37,790 bases of DNA. It comes from Lysinibacillus xylanilyticus. Lineage in GTDB: Bacteria; Bacillota; Bacilli; Bacillales_A; Planococcaceae. Shown here piece after piece: positions 37,679-37,790 of the stretch (the first letter of the stretch is position 1; each line of letters begins with the position of its first letter). A program made the position numbers and the translations under genes. The stretch spans positions 1-37,790 of the forward strand of contig NZ_MDDN01000023.1 in the NCBI RefSeq assembly GCF_001708185.1, read 5' to 3'. A model generated the notes under the pieces. That model had not been told where the DNA came from, searched no databases, and worked only from the letters and a program-made list of their open reading frames with translations.

Positions 37679-37720
37679 AGTAGTACAAACCAAGGCCATG
37701 GTTTGTGCTACTATTTTATT
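37679..37720 (+). terminator. Rho-independent terminator
   Basis: AGTAGTACAAACCA pairs with TGGTTTGTGCTACT (one G-T pair, loop 6), followed by ATTTTATTT. It ends ohrR; the last 70 bp of the window hold nothing recognisable. Confidence 0.85.
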
Positions 37721-37790
37721 TAGTAGAAGTGAAGAAAAGTCGACCAGCCTCTGGGATCATATAGAATCCGTATCATAAACTGGCTAACTT

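Noticed and set aside
37563..37778. 71-codon plus-strand frame overlapping the end of ohrR
   Set aside because: It runs through the ohrR terminator and has no ribosome binding site.

Overview
The window looks like chromosomal DNA of a low-GC, spore-forming Bacillales bacterium of the Lysinibacillus/Solibacillus/Bacillus type. The evidence is AT-rich intergenic DNA, strong GGAGG ribosome binding sites with some GTG and TTG starts, a Ger(x)C spore-germination lipoprotein, a CGC bacilliredoxin, an Ohr/OhrR pair with an ACAATT-type operator, a TmrB-like ATPase and remnants of an IS66 element. No rRNA, tRNA or CRISPR array was seen. Species assignment is inference.

Layout. 1-3300: small gene debris between hairpins, two GNAT acetyltransferases and an alpha/beta hydrolase. 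3300-8800: a frameshifted DUF4261 gene, a short repeat element (copy A), a TmrB-like gene preceded by a possible attenuator, an MBL-fold hydrolase, a small membrane protein, an orphan GerC and a VOC protein. 8800-13300: a frameshifted class-C beta-lactamase-fold hydrolase divergent from a TetR regulator, a P-loop kinase and lipoprotein/membrane genes. 13300-18700: repeat element copy B, an XRE-TPR regulator divergent from a second alpha/beta hydrolase with palindromic operators between them, a truncated zinc metalloprotease, a GNAT gene and a PadR/membrane-protein pair. 18750-22600: decayed genes, two intact orphan genes and very small reading frames, including an 88-codon gene that seems to start at ATA. 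22850-24000: an ArsR/SRPBCC-PDZ operon. 24000-28600: a gene graveyard around an MFS transporter, with IS66 remnants and duplicated 3' gene ends. 29250-30580: bacilliredoxin/methyltransferase operon of higher GC. 30590-33400: degenerate repeats and an Imm22/ATP-grasp/unknown operon. 33800-35800: a small protein plus AroM operon and an AbiEii-like protein that has lost its catalytic residues. 35960-37720: nitroreductase/Ohr divergent from OhrR.

Most genes act as small independent regulator-effector units (TetR/hydrolase, XRE-TPR/hydrolase, ArsR/SRPBCC, PadR/membrane protein, OhrR/Ohr) in an accessory region with many broken genes. The strongest non-obvious signal is a MITE-like repeat present twice, at 4398-4604 and 13321-13744. 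Both copies have related terminal inverted repeats and each is flanked by a perfect 8-bp direct repeat. Copy B carries four 36-bp tandem units whose diverged relatives recur at 30601-30724. Other points of interest are the catalytically dead, partnerless AbiEii homologue, the ATA-start gene with its 23-codon follower, the SRPBCC-PDZ fusion and a terminator just upstream of the TmrB-like gene. Several apparent pseudogenes differ from intact genes by one base, so raw reads should be checked before calling them dead.
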